Shown: in pieces, positions 7,115 to 16,078 of the stretch
Layout of the letters: every line of letters starts with the position of its first letter
How positions within the stretch are numbered: position 1 is the stretch's first letter
Assembly (NCBI RefSeq): GCF_014705615.1
Contig: NZ_JACXJA010000028.1
Coordinates: 1-64,000, forward strand
Origin: Paenibacillus oceani
GTDB taxonomy: Bacteria > Bacillota > Bacilli > Paenibacillales > NBRC-103111
Direction of reading: 5' to 3'
Length of the DNA: 64,000 bases
Made by a program: the position numbers and the translations under genes
The notes under the pieces: model-generated
Database searches by the model: none
What the model was told of the DNA's origin: nothing
The model's input: only the letters and a program-made list of their open reading frames with translations

Positions 7115-8950
7115 ATGGATACGAAAGTGAAATTGAGACGAAACGTGTATATCATTATCGCGGGTGTAGTGCTGCTTGCGCTGGCGATTCAGTTAACAAG
7201 CTCGGAGTACGTCCTGCAGTTCAGCAGGAACGAAGCGGTGCAGGCCCAAGCCGGGACATGGAAGCCGGAGTTCGTGGACAAAGCTTCCCTCGCCTCTTCC
7301 GGCTCTCCGTATTGCATCGCGTACGAAGGTTCAGAGTCGTACAGCGCCGATATCAAACATCAGGCGGAGCAAACGCTGATATATATGAAGAAGCCGTTCC
7401 GGTCTTTTGATCTAAACGGGGGAACGTTCCAGCCCGACTCCTGCGCGGCCGTCATTGTCGCCACGGAACGGCTTGAGCTGCTCGGCGGAGACGGAGCGGC
7501 TCTCGCCGGTTATGTGGAGAACGGGGGATATGTGTTTCTGGCGGACAGTCCCGAATTAAACGATACGTTTTACCGTTTATACCGAAAGCTGGGCATCGTC
7601 GCCGCCAGGAGCACCGGGCTTTCGAGGGGCATTGTGCTGACCTCGAACGTGTTAATCGGCGAGAAGGGGCTAGTCACTGAAGATCCGATTATTGCTAATA
7701 CATCCGTAATCGTTGAACTGGACGACAAAAGCCGGTTACTGGCGAAATCGACCGAAGGCATTCCCCTGCTGTGGGATTATTCCTACGGCAAAGGGAAGTT
7801 CATGGTATTTAACGGGTCGATGATGAGCGGGAAAGTAAACCGGGGTTTGCTGGCCGGTGCACTCAGTATGCTGGAGCCGGACTTTATCTACCCGATCTTC
7901 AATTCCAAGATCTTTTATATCGATGATTTCCCCGCTCCGATACCAAGAGGAATCGACGACGACATCTTTCGTGACTACCGCCGCGACATTCCCGCTTTCT
8001 TCAAAGAAATCTGGTGGCCGGATATGCTGAAGGTGGCCAAACGCTACGATGTCAAATATACGGCGGCGCTTATCGAATCGTACAATGACCGGGTAGAGCC
8101 GCCCTTTCATGCGCCGATCGACGCGGATTTGAAAGGACTTCTCGGCTACGGCCGCGAAGTGCTCAAAAGCGGAGGAGAGATCGGCCTGCACGGCTACAAC
8201 CACCAGTCTCTTCAGCGAAATCGTATCGTCGCCGACTGGTACGGCTACAGGAGCTGGAGGAATCCGGAGCATATGGTGGATTCGATCCGGGAAGCAGTCG
8301 AATTCGCAAGCAAAGCGTTTCCGGATTACAAGATGATCTCCTACGTACCGCCTTCGAACGTACTCAGCCCGGAAGGGCGGGAGGCATTGAAGAAAGGGTG
8401 GCCGGGCATGGCGGTCATTTCGTCCCTGTACGCTATAGATATGGAGAAACGCGAATATGCGCAGGAGTTCGAGGTGGCGCCGGACGGGATCCTGGAGATG
8501 CCGCGATTGACTTCGGGTTACTACGAGAAGCCGTTTGACCGCTGGATGATGGCGAACGGAATTACGCTGTTCGGATTTTTCTCCCATTTTATCCATCCCG
8601 ACGACCTGCTCAGCGACGACCGCAGCAACAATATGTCTTGGGAAGAGCTGTATCGTGAATTCAATTCCATGCTGGAGAGATTGGACCGCGTCTATCCGTG
8701 GCTGAGGCACTCGACTTCCTCGGAAGCAGCGGTCGATGTGGAGGAAGTACTGACGAGCAAGGTTGATATCAGACGTCAGGGAGGCAAGATCAGCGGTACA
8801 ATCGAGCAGCTCCGCACCGAGCAGCACTTCATTCTGAGAACAGAGCGGAGCATTCAAGATGTGTCAGGCTGCAAGGTGAGGAAGATCGACGATTCCGCTT
8901 ATCTGGTCACGGCGGTTCAGGCCAACTTTGAAATAACATTGGGAGATTGA
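7115..8950 (+). CDS. pelA: PelA-like polysaccharide deacetylase (DUF2194)
   Basis: This 611-aa protein has an N-terminal membrane anchor (YIIIAGVVLLALAIQL), then a flavodoxin/GATase-like region (about 60-255). A polysaccharide deacetylase-like barrel follows, starting at FYIDDFPAPIPRG (about 267) with the metal-binding type motif HGYNH near residue 359. A short beta-domain closes the protein. In Pel systems the PelA deacetylase removes acetyl groups from the GalNAc-rich polymer outside the membrane. Gram-positive loci can encode deacetylase and hydrolase parts separately, and no glycoside hydrolase domain is evident here. The gene starts 1 base after the pelE stop, with GGAAGGAAC upstream, and its stop overlaps the region just before pelF, so it is part of one operon. 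Confidence 0.8.
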   Translation: MDTKVKLRRNVYIIIAGVVLLALAIQLTSSEYVLQFSRNEAVQAQAGTWKPEFVDKASLASSGSPYCIAYEGSESYSADIKHQAEQTLIYMKKPFRSFDLNGGTFQPDSCAAVIVATERLELLGGDGAALAGYVENGGYVFLADSPELNDTFYRLYRKLGIVAARSTGLSRGIVLTSNVLIGEKGLVTEDPIIANTSVIVELDDKSRLLAKSTEGIPLLWDYSYGKGKFMVFNGSMMSGKVNRGLLAGALSMLEPDFIYPIFNSKIFYIDDFPAPIPRGIDDDIFRDYRRDIPAFFKEIWWPDMLKVAKRYDVKYTAALIESYNDRVEPPFHAPIDADLKGLLGYGREVLKSGGEIGLHGYNHQSLQRNRIVADWYGYRSWRNPEHMVDSIREAVEFASKAFPDYKMISYVPPSNVLSPEGREALKKGWPGMAVISSLYAIDMEKREYAQEFEVAPDGILEMPRLTSGYYEKPFDRWMMANGITLFGFFSHFIHPDDLLSDDRSNNMSWEELYREFNSMLERLDRVYPWLRHSTSSEAAVDVEEVLTSKVDIRRQGGKISGTIEQLRTEQHFILRTERSIQDVSGCKVRKIDDSAYLVTAVQANFEITLGD

Positions 8951-8955
8951 AAACT

Positions 8956-10389
8956 ATGCGGATATGCATCATTGCAGAGGGTTCTTACCCGTATATAACC
9001 GGCGGGGTTTCCAGTTGGATTCACTCTCTGATGACGAGTATGCCGGAACATGAATTTGTCATCTATACGATCGGAGCGCAGGAGAAGCAGCGCGGCCAGT
9101 ATAAATACAAGCTGCCTCCGAACGTCGTAGAAGTCAAGGAAACGTTTCTGGACGCTGTGCTCGACGAACCCGGGGGCAGCCGGAATGACGTCCGGCTCAC
9201 CGTGGCGGAGAAGTCGTCGTTTCGTTCGCTGTTGTCCGGCGACGGAGAGGTCGACTGGGAGGGAATATTCACGCTGCTGCGCTCGGATCGGTTCGAGGTT
9301 GCCTCTGAATTTTTGATGAGTAAAGACTACTTCGACATTCTGGTCGAACTGTGCAGCGCCAAGTACTCGCAAATCCCGTTTACGGAAATGGTATGGATGG
9401 TCCGCTCGATGATGCTGCCGCTATTCCAAGCGGTGCGTCAGGATATCCCCGAGGCGGATCTGTACCACAGCGTCTCGACGGGTTATGCCGGTGTGGTCGG
9501 CGCGCTCGCCAAGCATCTGTACGGCAAGCCGTACCTGCTGACGGAGCACGGCATCTACTCCCGGGAGCGGGAAGAGGAGATCATCAAGGCGGACTGGGTC
9601 AAAGGGTACTTCAAGGACTTGTGGATCGAATATTTCTACCGGCTGTCCGGCTGCGCCTACGATTATACCGACCGGGTTGTCACTTTGTTCAACCGCAACC
9701 GGGAAATCGAGATGGAGCTGGGCTGCGATCCGGATAAGATCGAGATTATTCCGAATGGCGTGAACGATCAGGACTATGCGGATGTCGCACAGATGCCTCC
9801 GAAGGAGGAGACGAAAATCCGTATCGGCGCGATCGTCCGCATCGTGCCGATCAAGGATATCAAGACGATGATCCACAGCTTCGCGCTCGTGAAGATGCAG
9901 GTGCCGAATGCGGAGCTGTATATCATGGGGCCTGCGGAGGAAAACGACGAGTACTACGAGGAATGCTTGCAGCTCGTGGAATCGCTGCAGGTGGAGGACA
10001 TTATCTTTACCGGCTCGGTCCGCATCAAGGATTACTTGGGACGGATGGATCTCATGCTGCTGTCGAGCGTAAGCGAAGGGATGCCGCTTGCGGTGATGGA
10101 GGCGATGGCGAGCGCAAGGCCGGTCGTGACGACCGACGTCGGCAGCTGCCGCGAGCTGTTGTTCGGGCGGGACGACGGGCTCGGTCCGGCCGGCATCGTC
10201 GTGCCGGTCATGCACTACGATCAGATGGCCGGCGCAGTCGTCCGGCTGTGCATGAGCCGCGCCCTGCGCGAGCAGATGGGACGCAACGGGCTGGAGCGCA
10301 TTCGTCTGCACTACACGCACCGGAAGTTTATCGACAGCTACAAGCGGCTGTATGCATCCTTTGAGGAGGTGAGACCATGGCGGGCATAG
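8956..10389 (+). CDS. pelF: PelF glycosyltransferase (GT4, GT-B fold)
   Basis: This 477-aa cytoplasmic glycosyltransferase opens with MRICIIAEGSYPYITGGVSS, the sugar-acceptor loop seen in PelF. The C-terminal half has RIVPIKDIKT, TGSVRIKDYL and the EX7E motif in SEGMPLAVMEAM (about 375). PelF polymerises Pel polysaccharide from UDP-sugars and works with PelD, PelE and PelG at the membrane. The ATG at 8956 follows GGGAG by 10 bases. The gene ends with a 13-base overlap into pelG, so the two are translationally coupled. Length and order match Pel operons. Confidence 0.92.
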   Translation: MRICIIAEGSYPYITGGVSSWIHSLMTSMPEHEFVIYTIGAQEKQRGQYKYKLPPNVVEVKETFLDAVLDEPGGSRNDVRLTVAEKSSFRSLLSGDGEVDWEGIFTLLRSDRFEVASEFLMSKDYFDILVELCSAKYSQIPFTEMVWMVRSMMLPLFQAVRQDIPEADLYHSVSTGYAGVVGALAKHLYGKPYLLTEHGIYSREREEEIIKADWVKGYFKDLWIEYFYRLSGCAYDYTDRVVTLFNRNREIEMELGCDPDKIEIIPNGVNDQDYADVAQMPPKEETKIRIGAIVRIVPIKDIKTMIHSFALVKMQVPNAELYIMGPAEENDEYYEECLQLVESLQVEDIIFTGSVRIKDYLGRMDLMLLSSVSEGMPLAVMEAMASARPVVTTDVGSCRELLFGRDDGLGPAGIVVPVMHYDQMAGAVVRLCMSRALREQMGRNGLERIRLHYTHRKFIDSYKRLYASFEEVRPWRA

Positions 10390-13300
10390 GTTTTGAGCTG
10401 AGAAAGCTGTTCCGGGACCAGGGACTGCTGAGCAGCATCCGGGCATACGGCTATTCGTCGCTGACGACAGTCGGGCCGATGGTGCTGTGCATCTCGATGA
10501 TTCTTCTGATGCAGTGGCTGATGACGTGGACCGGAGCCGCCTATTTGGAGCAGGAGCTGTTTCTGGCGACGGTCGTCTACTGTTTCATCTTCTCCGTGCT
10601 GATTACGGGAGGGCTGTCGCTCCTGCTCACCCGGTTTATCGCGGATATGATGTTCGAGAAGAAATACGAGCATATGCTCTCTTCGTTTTACGGAGCCGCG
10701 GCCGTATGCTTGCCGCTCGGCGCGGTTTGCGCCTGGCTGTTCCTAAGCGGCGTTACGCAGGGATTCGGCTACAAGGCGGCTACTTTCATTTTTTTCTCGG
10801 AGTTGATTGTCATCTGGCTTCAGACGGTTCACTTGTCGGCTCTGAAAGATTACAAACGGATTGTTCGCAATTTTTTGTACGGCGTAGCCATTTCGGTTTT
10901 GGGCTCGTGGCTTGTTCTTGCCTTTACGCCTTTCAAAAGCGCGACGGCCGTACTTACGATGATGGCCATCGGATTTTTTGTGATCGTTCTGCTCTCGGCT
11001 CGTCATTTCGAAGAAATGTTCCCGCCGAAATCGAGTCGTCTCTACTTCAGCTTCCTGAAATATTTCCGGAAGTACCCGGCTTTATTCGGGATCGGCACCT
11101 TTTTTTACTCCGGGGTTTACATACACAGCTTCGTTTATTGGTTTGGGCCGCACGGAGTAAGCGTCGCGAATCAGTACGTCATTTCCCCGTTTTACGATTT
11201 GCCGGTTTTTTACGCTTACTTAACGATCATTCCTACACTGGTGGCGTTCGTCGTATCGATGGAGACGTCCTTTTATGAAAAATATCGAGAGTATTACGAC
11301 AAAATTTTGAACGGCGGCACCTATGTTGAAGTGAACCGGGCCAAACAAGCGATGCAGCAAACTTTAATGCAGGAGATCAGTTTTATTATGGAGCTACAAT
11401 TATTGTTTACGGTAATTTCGATCGCGCTCGGGATTAAGCTTCTGCCGATGATCGGATTCACGATGGTCCAGCTCGATACGTTTATAACGCTTGTGCTGGG
11501 TTATTATTTGTTCATCATCGCTTATATTGTCATGTTGCTGATGCTGTATTTCGACGATCGAAAGGGTGCGCTCGCGACAAGTTTTCTGTTCGTCGTGCTG
11601 AACGCTGCTCTGACCATCTGGACGATGAATACGGAAAACCACGGATTCGGCATGTTTATCGCTTCGGCTCTGACGCTGGCGGCTGCTCTCGCCCGCTTGT
11701 TGACTTACGTCCGGAATATCGATTACTACACGTTCTGCTCACGGCCGCTTGCGCTTACTTCCAGGTTGATGGGACGCGAACGCGGAATGAAACCTCCCTT
11801 CTGGGGACAGGGCGGAGGCAAAGCGGCCGCAACTGTCGTTTCGGTTCTTGTATTGTCTGTTGTACTAGCCGCCTGCTCAGAGGAGAGTGGGGAACCGGTC
11901 AAGTCGACCACTCCCGCAGCTTCGGTGGTTCCCGCTATGACGTCCGAGCGGTTCATCGATGACAAGCGGCTGTACGAGCGCGATGATGATACTTCGATCA
12001 TCCCTTTGTATTTGACGATAATGCCCGACAATAAACACGAGAGCGACCCTCTAAACTGGTACCAACTGAACCGGCTCACCAGCAGGATGGAGGAAGGTGA
12101 GCTTAAAGTTATCGTCCAGGAAGGAGCTGCCGACGGAAGTGGTCCCTTACAGAACTTGTTTGGATACGGGACAACGGACGCCAACGCAAAAGTAACCATA
12201 CGTGGCAACTCGACTCGATACGCTTCGCAGCGTTCGTACAAAGTCAGGCTGAACAACCAGGCCGGGCTGTGGCGCGATCAGCGCGTTATCAACCTGGTCA
12301 AGCACTATTATGATCCGTCGCGATTGAGGAACAAACTGAGCTTCGACCTTATGGAGACGCTGCCGGACATAGCAAGCCTTCGCACCCAGTTCGTCCGGCT
12401 GTATGTGAAGGACTTATCCGAGCCGGGAAAAGCAAGTAAGTCTTTTATCGATTACGGTCTGTACACCCATGTGGAAAATCCGAACGAAATGTTTTTGAAA
12501 AACCATTGGCTTGATCCGAATGGGCAGCTTTACAAAGCGTCGATGTTCGAATTTTTCCGCTACCCCGAAGCTTTGAAGTCGCAATCCGATCCGAGCTACA
12601 ACAAAGAAGCGTTTGAGAAAGTGCTCGAGATTCAGGGCCGGGAAGACCACGACAAGCTGCTCAAGATGCTGGACGATGTAAACGATATGACGATCTCTAT
12701 TCAAGACGTCATGTCCAAGCATTTTGATCTGGACAATTATTTGACCTGGCTGGCCGTCAACATTCTGATGGACAATATGGACACGAATACTCAGAACTTC
12801 CTGTTGTACTCCCCGCTAAATTCGGACAAATGGTACTTCGTCCCGTGGGACTATGACGGCGGATGGGAGCTGGAGCTCGAAAGCAGCAGCTATTCGAACG
12901 GGATCAGCAATTACTGGGGAACCGTGCTGCACAACCGTTTTTTCCGCAGCCAGGAAAACGTCAATTTGTTGAAAAACAAAATGGAAGAGCTGTATAAAAC
13001 GATCAACAACGAGTCTGTAGCGCAAAGGATTGAACGATATCGTCCTGTGGTTGAAACGTTCCTCCGCCGCTCGCCGGATAAAGACTTCTCTCCGATCCGG
13101 ACAAGCCAGTTGGAAGTCGAATTGAAACGGATCGTGGAAACGCCGAGCCGTTCGATAGCCCGCTTTCAGGAGGATCTGCAGAAACCGAAGCCGATCTTCC
13201 TCGGCGACGTGGTCCAGAACGGCCAGCAGCTTAGCTTCACCTGGGACCATTCGTTCGATCTGCAAGGGGACGACTTGTACTACGACTGGTCAGTAGCCAA

Positions 13301-13502
13301 AGATCCGGCGTTCACCCAGATTGTCGGCCAGCAATCGAACTTGACGACAACGAAGCTGACGATCGACAAGCCGAAGCCGGGAACGTATTATTGGAAAGTG
13401 ATAGTCCGCGACAAAAACGGCAACAAGCAAGTCGCCTTCGACTCGTATGAGGACGAGAAGGGCGATCCCTACTATGGAATCAGGCAGATAAAGGTGGAGT
13501 AG
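10377..13502 (+). CDS. pelG: PelG polysaccharide transporter fused to a CotH kinase-like domain
   Basis: One uninterrupted 1041-aa frame joins two proteins normally encoded separately. Residues 1-455 are PelG, a MATE/flippase-like protein with about 12 membrane segments starting MAGIGFELRKLF, which exports Pel polymer. A short linker leads to a further hydrophobic segment (482-499) ending in the lipobox-like LAAC with Cys500. After it come a CotH domain (about 510-890) and a C-terminal Fn3-like domain (about 930-1041). CotH motifs include IRGNSTRYASQRSYK, NMDTNTQNFLLY and WDYDGGW, whose aspartates match the catalytic and metal-binding positions of CotH atypical kinases. If PelG has its C-terminus inside, the extra segment would place CotH outside the cell. 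GAGGAGGTGAG precedes the ATG. Confidence 0.85.
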   Translation: MAGIGFELRKLFRDQGLLSSIRAYGYSSLTTVGPMVLCISMILLMQWLMTWTGAAYLEQELFLATVVYCFIFSVLITGGLSLLLTRFIADMMFEKKYEHMLSSFYGAAAVCLPLGAVCAWLFLSGVTQGFGYKAATFIFFSELIVIWLQTVHLSALKDYKRIVRNFLYGVAISVLGSWLVLAFTPFKSATAVLTMMAIGFFVIVLLSARHFEEMFPPKSSRLYFSFLKYFRKYPALFGIGTFFYSGVYIHSFVYWFGPHGVSVANQYVISPFYDLPVFYAYLTIIPTLVAFVVSMETSFYEKYREYYDKILNGGTYVEVNRAKQAMQQTLMQEISFIMELQLLFTVISIALGIKLLPMIGFTMVQLDTFITLVLGYYLFIIAYIVMLLMLYFDDRKGALATSFLFVVLNAALTIWTMNTENHGFGMFIASALTLAAALARLLTYVRNIDYYTFCSRPLALTSRLMGRERGMKPPFWGQGGGKAAATVVSVLVLSVVLAACSEESGEPVKSTTPAASVVPAMTSERFIDDKRLYERDDDTSIIPLYLTIMPDNKHESDPLNWYQLNRLTSRMEEGELKVIVQEGAADGSGPLQNLFGYGTTDANAKVTIRGNSTRYASQRSYKVRLNNQAGLWRDQRVINLVKHYYDPSRLRNKLSFDLMETLPDIASLRTQFVRLYVKDLSEPGKASKSFIDYGLYTHVENPNEMFLKNHWLDPNGQLYKASMFEFFRYPEALKSQSDPSYNKEAFEKVLEIQGREDHDKLLKMLDDVNDMTISIQDVMSKHFDLDNYLTWLAVNILMDNMDTNTQNFLLYSPLNSDKWYFVPWDYDGGWELELESSSYSNGISNYWGTVLHNRFFRSQENVNLLKNKMEELYKTINNESVAQRIERYRPVVETFLRRSPDKDFSPIRTSQLEVELKRIVETPSRSIARFQEDLQKPKPIFLGDVVQNGQQLSFTWDHSFDLQGDDLYYDWSVAKDPAFTQIVGQQSNLTTTKLTIDKPKPGTYYWKVIVRDKNGNKQVAFDSYEDEKGDPYYGIRQIKVE

Positions 13503-13504
13503 AC

Positions 13505-14215
13505 GTGCAATTTCTCGGACGAAAGCTACGGCATGAGTTGAAGTATTACATTAACCCGCATGAATATGTCGCGCTTCGCCAGCGGATCTCGTCGCTGCTT
13601 ACGCTGGACAAACACTCCGGAGCGTCCGACGGGTACTGCGTGCGCAGTCTCTACTTCGACGGGCCGCACGACCATGCGCTGTATGACAAAAATAACGGAG
13701 TGTTCAGCCGCGAGAAATATCGGATACGCGTCTATAACGGAAGCGACCGGGTCATCAAGCTGGAGCGCAAAAGCAAATACGGGGATTACGTATGCAAAGA
13801 GTCGGCGTCCTTAAGCCGCGACGTGTACGACCGTCTGCTCGTAGGGGACGGATCGGTCCTGAGGGATGCGACTGTCCCGCTCCTGAAAGATTTCTACATG
13901 GCCGTCGAAATGCGCGGATTCCGCCCGGCGGTCATCGTCGATTATATCCGGGAAGCGTACATCTACGAATATGAGGACGTCCGCATCACCTTCGATAAGA
14001 AGCTGTCGGGAGCCGTGAATACGTACGATCTGTTTGATCCGAATCTGGCCCTCGTCGAGGCGCTGGAGACCGGCCGGACGATTATGGAGGTCAAATTCAA
14101 CGCCTTCTTGCCGGAATCGGTACGGCTGCTCGCGCAGCCTCACGCTCATAACCGGTCCGCGATCTCGAAGTACGTCATCTGCCGTGAGCTGGGGATCAAA
14201 CATTTCACTCCGTAA
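13505..14215 (+). CDS. VTC-domain polyphosphate polymerase-like protein
   Basis: This 236-aa protein is a bare VTC domain, the catalytic tunnel fold of eukaryotic polyphosphate polymerase Vtc4 and bacterial relatives. The basic tunnel motifs are present: RHELKYYIN at the start, EKYRIRVYN, IKLERKSKYGDYVCK, VDYIREAYIYEYEDVRITFDKK and the metal-binding glutamate in IMEVKFN. Family knowledge suggests polymerisation of phosphate or binding of polyphosphate-like ligands at the inner membrane face. The GTG start lies 3 bases after the pelG-cotH stop and is followed closely by the DUF4956 gene. CotH, VTC and DUF4956 genes commonly travel together, and here they are attached to the Pel operon. The polymer it makes or binds is not known. 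Confidence 0.85.
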   Translation: MQFLGRKLRHELKYYINPHEYVALRQRISSLLTLDKHSGASDGYCVRSLYFDGPHDHALYDKNNGVFSREKYRIRVYNGSDRVIKLERKSKYGDYVCKESASLSRDVYDRLLVGDGSVLRDATVPLLKDFYMAVEMRGFRPAVIVDYIREAYIYEYEDVRITFDKKLSGAVNTYDLFDPNLALVEALETGRTIMEVKFNAFLPESVRLLAQPHAHNRSAISKYVICRELGIKHFTP

Positions 14216-14248
14216 CGATATGGAGAATCAGGCGAGAGGAAGATTGCA

Positions 14249-14929
14249 GTGGGGGATTCTACTAATTTTCAGGATTTATTCAAGAAAAGCGTGCTTCATC
14301 TGGAGGCGTTCCGGAATGTATCCTACATCGACGTCATCATCGGACTGGCCGTCGCTTTCGGGCTCGGGCTGTTTATTTTCTACATCTACCGGAAAACGTT
14401 CCGGGGTGTCGTCTACAGCTACAACTACAACGTCACGTTCGTGCTGATGACGATGCTGACGGCGCTGATTATCATGACGATCAGCACGAATATCGTCTTG
14501 TCGCTCGGGATGGTCGGCGCGCTCAGTATCGTCCGGTTTCGGACGGCGGTCAAAGACCCGCTCGATACGATCTACATGTTCTGGGCGGTATCGGCGGGGA
14601 TCGCCACGGGTGCGAAGCTGTACCCTGTCGCCATTATCGGCTCGGCCGCCGTCGGCCTGGCCATGATCTGGCTATCGAGACGGAAAGTGAGGGAGCAGCC
14701 ATACCTGCTCATTATCCGCCATTCCGAATCGGCAACCGACAGCGTACGCGAACACATTCGCAAATTAAACTATCATCTGAAGTCGAAAACGGTGCGCAAA
14801 GATTTTACCGAGCTGACGCTGGAGCTGAGGCTCCGGGACGACAATACGGCGTTCGTCAGCGAATTGTCCGATGTGGAGGGCGTCGTCGACGTTGCCTTGA
14901 TCAACTATACGGGCGATTACGCGCAGTAA
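14249..14929 (+). CDS. DUF4956 membrane protein
   Basis: This 226-aa protein has four or five membrane helices in its first 150 residues, including the conserved block SLGMVGALSIVRFRTAVKDPLD and GIATGAKLYPVAIIG. A soluble C-terminal domain (about 150-226) looks like a small alpha/beta ferredoxin-type fold. It matches DUF4956, the usual partner of VTC-domain and CotH proteins. No biochemical role is established; it may be the membrane subunit that receives the VTC product. The GTG start at 14249 follows GAGAGGA. It is the last gene of the Pel operon and ends 3 bases from the convergent stalk-domain gene, with no visible terminator in between. Confidence 0.82.
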   Translation: MGDSTNFQDLFKKSVLHLEAFRNVSYIDVIIGLAVAFGLGLFIFYIYRKTFRGVVYSYNYNVTFVLMTMLTALIIMTISTNIVLSLGMVGALSIVRFRTAVKDPLDTIYMFWAVSAGIATGAKLYPVAIIGSAAVGLAMIWLSRRKVREQPYLLIIRHSESATDSVREHIRKLNYHLKSKTVRKDFTELTLELRLRDDNTAFVSELSDVEGVVDVALINYTGDYAQ

Positions 14930-14931
14930 CG

Positions 14932-15918
14932 TCAAGGGGAAGCGATCTGGATCGTCCGGGTCGCTTCTTCCCATATTACCTTCTCGCCGAGGGCTTCTCC
15001 AATGAAGCGCAGCGGGACGAACGTCGTTCCGTCCAGCAGCAGGGGCGGATGGCTAAGCTCTGTCCGCTTGCCGCCGATCGACGCTTCGGCGCTGCCGATC
15101 GCGATGCGGACGGTTTTGCCTTTGCGGATCGTCACCTCCGCGGAGTCCGGGTCCCAGCCGATGTCGGCCCCGAGCGATTCCGCTATCGCGCGCAGCGGCA
15201 CGTACGTCGCGCCGTCGATCACTTCCGGACGCTGGGAAAAGAACTGCTCCTTGCCATCGATATAGAGGCGGGGGGCTTTTGTTTTCTCGCGGATTCCGAT
15301 CAGGCCGAAGGCCGGCGAAGCGCAGACCGCATCCCCGGAAGGCACGGCGGTACACTGCACTTTGTCGCGAATCCTTTCCCATTCCAGAACGTAGCGCTGC
15401 CGCCCCGTTTCGGTAAGCGAATACCAGTTCGAGGCGTCATCTTGAAAGTAGATATGATTCCCCGCATCCGTTTGCAGCGTATCCGGCAGTACTCTTCTGT
15501 TGCCGTCCGGCTTATACGTCCACGTGATCTTGCCGTTCTCTTCCTTTACTACTCCGTTTTCCGTTACTTTCAAGCCGGTCGGAGCGTCCGTTTTCGGACT
15601 CGGCGACTTGCTCGCCGGGACCTTCTCGCCGGAAGGCAGCACCGCGTTAGTCCTCCCGGCGGCCTGGTAGTAGAACTTGTTGTCGGCGGAGCCGATCAAC
15701 TGCCCCGGGGCCTGCTCGAGCAGCCTCCAGACTATGTCAAATTGGTCTGCGCCCCAAAGCGTGGCGGCGGACGCCGGTGCCGAGACGGCCGCCGAATGGG
15801 GCGAGCGAAATTCGAGTTTGCGGATCGTCTCGGACGTCTCGGGAGCCGCATAGGCCGCAGCCGGTACCAGAAGAACGAGGAGTAGGGAAGGAAGCTTTAA
15901 CAGTCGGGCCGTTTGCAT
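14932..15918 (-). CDS. Secreted protein with copper amine oxidase N-terminal-like (stalk) domain
   Basis: This protein of about 328 aa has a clear Sec signal peptide (MQTARLLKLPSLLLVLLVPAAAYA). Its C-terminal 120 residues carry two copies of the copper-amine-oxidase N-terminal-like motif, TYVPLRAIAESLGADIGWD and TFVPLRFIGEALGEKVIWEE. This domain is widespread in secreted proteins of Paenibacillus and is thought to bind the cell envelope; it has no oxidase activity of its own. The middle region has no recognised domain. The ATG at 15918 is chosen for the signal peptide and for AAGGATG 6 bases upstream. It converges on the Pel operon. Confidence 0.75.
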   Translation of the reverse strand: MQTARLLKLPSLLLVLLVPAAAYAAPETSETIRKLEFRSPHSAAVSAPASAATLWGADQFDIVWRLLEQAPGQLIGSADNKFYYQAAGRTNAVLPSGEKVPASKSPSPKTDAPTGLKVTENGVVKEENGKITWTYKPDGNRRVLPDTLQTDAGNHIYFQDDASNWYSLTETGRQRYVLEWERIRDKVQCTAVPSGDAVCASPAFGLIGIREKTKAPRLYIDGKEQFFSQRPEVIDGATYVPLRAIAESLGADIGWDPDSAEVTIRKGKTVRIAIGSAEASIGGKRTELSHPPLLLDGTTFVPLRFIGEALGEKVIWEEATRTIQIASP

Positions 15919-16078
15919 GGGAATCATCCTTAGTTGGGTAAGTGTACTTGTCTTTCCATCATAATGGATATTGGAGGAAACAACAATCGCCCTCCGGCGG
16001 CTGGCTGCTTGCGGCCCGCAGCCGGCGCGGGAGATTGTCATCCTGGAGAATAGGGCCGGATCGTAAGCTGGTGTTTCG

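Noticed and set aside
11769-11790. Separate start for a CotH lipoprotein
   Set aside because: ATGs exist at 11769 and 11788 in frame, but neither has a convincing ribosome site, and the PelG frame runs through without a stop.
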